From JAQICB01 sp046482735 (GTDB taxonomy: Bacteria > Bacteroidota > Bacteroidia > Bacteroidales > UBA1715), in contig JAWOEL010000074.1 of assembly GCA_046482735.1 (NCBI GenBank), positions 1-17,687 on the forward strand: DNA of 17,687 nucleotides. The letters run 5' to 3'. The position numbers were made by a program, and so were the translations under genes. Positions within the stretch are counted from its first letter, which is position 1. Every line of letters starts with the position of its first letter. This document shows, in pieces, positions 15,029-17,687 of the stretch. The notes below the pieces were generated by a model. The model was not told the DNA's origin, searched no databases, and worked only from the letters and a program-made list of their open reading frames with translations.

Positions 15029-15697
15029 TTATAATATTTTTTCGATTTCATAAATGCCATAATGCTGTGAGTTGAGAATACGTTTTTCATGATTACAATT
15101 ATTATTTTTTAATGAATATAGTTCGAGCACTGATGTTAATGAATTATTATTTGTGTCTTGTGTGATGCCAAATTGAAATGGTCTGTGTAGGGCGTAAATA
15201 GTTGTACAATAATGTATATATTGTTCGTTTGTGTATGCAAAAGTTTTTAATGTCGGAGTATGTGTTCCGTCACAATAATGTAAAAAATCATACTCATTGT
15301 GAGGTAAAAGTGTTGGTATTTGAATGTTGACAAAAAAAGCTATGTGGAGCGTATGAGCAATATATTGAATATCGGAAAGAGATATGCAAAATGACTCAAA
15401 ATCATCAATAAAAACTGTAGAAAAATGATTCTCTGAAAGGTATTTGAAAAGCTCAAAGGAATCTATATTATAATCAAAACTCTCCATGTTTTCGCATTCC
15501 AAACAGGCATGTATTCCGGTATCGTATGTTTCCAAAAATATGTGATATTGTTCATACAAATCAGCATACGAAAGAAATAATACCGATTTGCCTTGTTGGG
15601 CAAAATAATTTGCAAGCCTTAAACTGAATTTTGTTTTCCCAACATCTTTTATGCCGCCAAAAGCAGTGATGCCAATTGTATGTTCGATGTGTTTCAT
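15029..15697 (-). CDS. Minimal DnaB/RecA-fold P-loop protein, second of pair
   Basis: Start chosen at ATG 15697 (222 aa), two bases after the upstream stop; a longer frame to 15748 would overlap the upstream gene and adds no similarity. The Walker A motif is GGIKDVGKT (14-22, with Lys21 and Thr22). A Walker B-like strand is STVFIDDF (93-100, Asp98/99). A C-terminal strand IYALHRP (167-173) and a final ELYSLKNN strand resemble the end of the DnaB helicase ATPase domain. It is a clear paralog of the upstream protein: GITAFGGIKDVGKTKFSLRL matches GITAIGGYAGIGKTGFTLKL. After the strand that normally carries DnaB's catalytic Glu it reads FLSYAD, without Glu, so ATP hydrolysis may be weak. No N-terminal DnaB domain is present. 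Confidence 0.65.
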   Translation of the reverse strand: MKHIEHTIGITAFGGIKDVGKTKFSLRLANYFAQQGKSVLFLSYADLYEQYHIFLETYDTGIHACLECENMESFDYNIDSFELFKYLSENHFSTVFIDDFESFCISLSDIQYIAHTLHIAFFVNIQIPTLLPHNEYDFLHYCDGTHTPTLKTFAYTNEQYIHYCTTIYALHRPFQFGITQDTNNNSLTSVLELYSLKNNNCNHEKRILNSQHYGIYEIEKIL

Positions 15698-15699
15698 AA

Positions 15700-16341
15700 T
15701 TATAGTCTTGCATGATCTATATTCATAGTAATAACAGAATGCGTGCACTCCGCATTTTTTAAAGGATATACATATAGATTTTTATCAGATGAAACGTCAC
15801 ATAAATGAGGACGATGTAAAGCATAAATCTCTGTACAAATATGCGTAAACTGAATACTGTGCACATAATTGAACATTGAAATGTTCATTGCAGGAGCATC
15901 AGTGTTAAATTCACTATTATCATCTGATATGGAATCATATAGATTAAGTACGACGATAATTTTGAGACGTAATTTTTTAGAAATAAACTGAAGAAATTCT
16001 ATAAATTTCTTTCGGTTTGTATTGAGGTGGTAATCAATTATAGAAAAATCATCCAACACAAGGGTACGAAACCCATTGTCTTCTATAAATTGATAGAATT
16101 TGATTATATCGAAAGAATAAATATATTCTAAATCTGTTTCTACATGTAAATTCTCCTCTCGGTGTGTATCTATATGTTGAATGATATGTTCAACATGCTC
16201 TTTGTAATGATGTGTTGAAAAAAATAAAACCTTTTCACTCTGTGCTAAAAAATTAGCAAGTTTAAGAGTGAAACCGGTTTTACCAATTCCTGCATATCCT
16301 CCAATGGCAGTTATCCCGTTTGATATTGTAATTCTGTGCAT
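15700..16341 (-). CDS. Minimal DnaB/RecA-fold P-loop protein, first of pair
   Basis: This 213-aa protein contains one ATPase domain. Walker A is GGYAGIGKT (14-22) and Walker B is TLVLDDF (93-99, Asp97/98). The segment LRLKIIVVLNLYD resembles the sensor strand after which DnaB has a Gln (here Asn). Near the C-terminus EIYALHRP (171-178) and YVYPLKN follow, like the last strands of DnaB-type helicases. The DnaB SLEM motif with its catalytic Glu is replaced by FFSTHH. There is no transmembrane segment or signal peptide. It opens the three-gene operon, 20 bases below a TAnnTTTG element. It could bind nucleotide as part of a hetero-oligomer with its paralog; that is inference. Confidence 0.65.
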   Translation of the reverse strand: MHRITISNGITAIGGYAGIGKTGFTLKLANFLAQSEKVLFFSTHHYKEHVEHIIQHIDTHREENLHVETDLEYIYSFDIIKFYQFIEDNGFRTLVLDDFSIIDYHLNTNRKKFIEFLQFISKKLRLKIIVVLNLYDSISDDNSEFNTDAPAMNISMFNYVHSIQFTHICTEIYALHRPHLCDVSSDKNLYVYPLKNAECTHSVITMNIDHARL

Positions 16342-16360
16342 AATCGTATTGTTTTATACA

Positions 16361-16368
16361 CAAAACTA
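16361..16368 (-). promoter_or_regulatory. -7 element TAGTTTTG for the P-loop operon
   Basis: On the minus strand TAGTTTTG matches TAnnTTTG and would give a leader of roughly 13 bases before ATG 16341. A TTTG occurs 14 bases further upstream, closer than usual, within the hairpin at 16377-16397. Confidence 0.45.
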
Positions 16369-16376
16369 TAATGGAG

Positions 16377-16397
16377 CTTTGCCAAAATGTGGCAGAG
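16377..16397 (-). promoter_or_regulatory. Hairpin overlapping the P-loop operon promoter
   Basis: CTTTGCCA (16377-16384), loop AAATG and TGGCAGAG (16390-16397) form an eight-pair stem with one wobble. It starts eight bases past the stop codon of the UDG-like gene and covers the -33 region of the next operon. It may be a terminator lacking a U-run, or an operator. Confidence 0.45.
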
Positions 16398-16404
16398 TTG
16401 GGGA

Positions 16405-17172
16405 TTATTTTCCCAAAAGATTGCTTTCTTTTATAACATCAACAATTTCCTTTAACAAAGCATCGGAAATACCCATACTTAATTGATAAGTGTTTATAAG
16501 TAATTTTGTTTTATCATTATTCCAATGAATCCAATATGGTTGTTTTTTATTTCCAGCAGCAAACTTTTGTGTTTCGAATTTTACATTGAAAATATCTTCA
16601 ATTTCATTTTTTGTATCATTTATTTCAAAATATCTAACACCTCCGATTATTACAATTGGAAAACTTCCAATAAACTCTGATGTAAGGAAACACTTTTTGC
16701 GATATTCAATAGATTCTGTGTTGGCATTATATGTTTTTTTACTTGGAGTGGAATTTACTTCGGTAATAAAAACACCTTCATGGAAATTTATTTGTTGATT
16801 GTTATCATTTCCGGTAATTAAATTATAGATTTTCTGATAATTATACCATGTTCTACTTGTACCGAAATTTTTGCAATTGTCAATTTTCAATACTTGTCCT
16901 TTATATGGATAGAGGGGTGAGTAGACATATTTTTCATGTATACTCGAAACATTCTCTTGATTAAAAACCTGCTCTGATTTCCAATAATTAAAATTAGGCA
17001 TTATTTCATGATTAAAAGCTGTTGTTCCAGGTTCATGTGCTGCCTCTTTACCAATAATAAGAATATTTGCATTCGGATTGCCTGTGCCAATATATTTATA
17101 CGATTCGTTGTCCTTCGGGCAAGTTTCATCTAAATGAGCAATTAATTTTTTGAGTAATTCAATTTTCTCCAT
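16405..17172 (-). CDS. Uracil-DNA-glycosylase-superfamily-like protein
   Basis: The 255-aa protein resembles the UDG fold in motif order. NANILIIGKEAA (34-45) occupies the place of the G-x-x-PG substrate loop. FITEVNSTPS follows the pattern of the FITN strand. RKKCFLTSEFIGSFPIVIIGG resembles the helix and strand ending in PkvIvalG. LLINTYQLS (224-232) sits where UDGs have the HPS loop, but without the His. Standard UDG catalytic residues are therefore not clearly present, and a glycosylase activity is not shown. No signal peptide. Its first 14 bases overlap the end of the WYL-domain fragment (ATGGAGAAAATTGA), indicating a former operon. Alternative: an unrelated conserved hypothetical family. 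Confidence 0.45.
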   Translation of the reverse strand: MEKIELLKKLIAHLDETCPKDNESYKYIGTGNPNANILIIGKEAAHEPGTTAFNHEIMPNFNYWKSEQVFNQENVSSIHEKYVYSPLYPYKGQVLKIDNCKNFGTSRTWYNYQKIYNLITGNDNNQQINFHEGVFITEVNSTPSKKTYNANTESIEYRKKCFLTSEFIGSFPIVIIGGVRYFEINDTKNEIEDIFNVKFETQKFAAGNKKQPYWIHWNNDKTKLLINTYQLSMGISDALLKEIVDVIKESNLLGK

Positions 17173-17413
17173 GTTTGTATTGTTTTAAAGCATAAGTATA
17201 ATGTTCGCACAATTGCGAAATGAGATTTTTTGGTGAGAGAATTATGATGTTTGAGCCAAAAGAAAGGAGTTCAAACACGAAGTCAAAAGTAATTTGCACT
17301 CTTATTTTGAACTGAAATTCATGTTCGGTATCAACAAGCACTTCTTGTGAAGAGTGGAGCGGAAGCGATTTAAAATAGTTCCCCTGAAAAGCTGAACAGC
17401 TAATTATGCAACG
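17159..17413 (-). pseudogene. C-terminal fragment of a WYL-domain transcriptional regulator
   Basis: The open frame runs from just inside a TAG (17414-17416) to the stop at 17159. It encodes GNYFKSLPLHSSQEVLVD, then FDFVFELLSFGSNIIILSP and a final helix LCEHYTYALKQYK. SLPLHSSQ and the ELLSFG..v.vl.P..L series are typical of the C-terminal end of WYL-domain regulators. A GTG at 17341 could start only a 60-aa product. The DNA-binding domain and most of the WYL domain are missing, so this is a remnant cut near 17380-17410. WYL regulators often control accessory or phage-defence operons. The overlap with the downstream gene suggests it once regulated that gene. Confidence 0.65.
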
Positions 17414-17427
17414 CTAAATCCCTTCAA

Positions 17428-17687
17428 ATGGAAGAAGATAAGCCTGAAGTCGGTCTGGATACCCCTGATGCAGACTTTGAAGGAAGTATTGATAAGGGTA
17501 AAATGAAGGGTATATTTGACCATTATCAGGAAAAATACTACGAAGGCAAGCCGAAAAGTGAGGTAGTTAAGCTATTACGCAATACGCCTGACTCCTTCAA
17601 ACAGGAATTTGAGTCTTATTGGGATGTACCACTTGAAGAAGTACTTAATGCGGTAGGAACGGACACAGAAAGTACCTATACCGTATC
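17428..17687 (+). CDS. Partial gene of unknown function, runs off the window
   Basis: From ATG 17428 the frame is open for 86 codons to the end: MEEDKPEVGLDTPDADFEGS, then a Lys/Glu-rich helical stretch (KGKMKGIFDHYQEKYYEG) and SYWDVPLEEVLNAV. It is acidic and without a signal peptide. The frame is also open eight codons upstream of the ATG to a TAA, so a truncated start is possible. Base composition is GC-richer than the neighbouring minus-strand genes and the strand switches here, so it may belong to a different mobile segment. I do not recognise the family. Confidence 0.55.
   Translation, partial: MEEDKPEVGLDTPDADFEGSIDKGKMKGIFDHYQEKYYEGKPKSEVVKLLRNTPDSFKQEFESYWDVPLEEVLNAVGTDTESTYTV

Noticed and set aside
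15030..15090. Longer N-terminus for the coiled-coil protein from 15090
   Set aside because: It would overlap the upstream gene and bury the obvious signal peptide that begins at ATG 15027.
15698..15748. Longer N-terminus for the second P-loop protein from 15748
   Set aside because: The extra residues overlap the upstream gene, and the paralog starts at the position equivalent to ATG 15697.

Overview
The window is AT-rich DNA from a member of the Bacteroidetes, most likely Bacteroidales. Three things support this. The sppA-lpxK pair beside folK is a Bacteroidales-type arrangement. Several genes are preceded by the Bacteroidetes -7 promoter element TAnnTTTG. Secreted proteins carry signal peptides that end in the (A/S)Q type of cleavage site. 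No rRNA, tRNA or CRISPR array was seen.

Layout. Positions 1-110 hold a GC-rich interspersed repeat. Positions 111-8003 are mostly housekeeping: a tight minus-strand operon sppA-lpxK-acpH (3587 to 111), divergent folK (3668-4177), then trpS (convergent with folK, 3' ends overlapping) preceded by a degenerate class III nucleotidyl-cyclase-like gene, and a DegP/HtrA periplasmic protease. A 90-nt nested inverted repeat lies between the cyclase-like gene and htrA.

Positions 8372-12621 are an accessory patch. It holds four related small secreted beta-barrel-like proteins, three intact and one with a nonsense codon at its signal-peptide end. It also holds a probable 39-aa lipoprotein, a 5'-truncated unknown gene and an IS1595-type insertion sequence. 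A perfect 16-bp-stem palindrome and a terminator with no obvious gene lie in the spacers.

Positions 12656-13441 encode a GC-richer COG1237-type metallo-beta-lactamase-fold protein with a perfect 14-bp operator-like palindrome in its leader. Positions 13561-16341 are the most distinctive part: a three-gene operon with 1-2 nt gaps that encodes two paralogous minimal DnaB/RecA-fold P-loop proteins and a secreted coiled-coil protein. Upstream, a UDG-superfamily-like protein overlaps the end of a truncated WYL-domain regulator. At about 17400 the composition changes and an unrecognised plus-strand gene runs off the end, which suggests a rearrangement or insertion junction.

How the genes work together: sppA, lpxK, acpH, htrA and the barrel proteins all concern the envelope. 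The ATPase/coiled-coil operon and the WYL/UDG-like remnant look like accessory functions whose purpose cannot be read from sequence alone.
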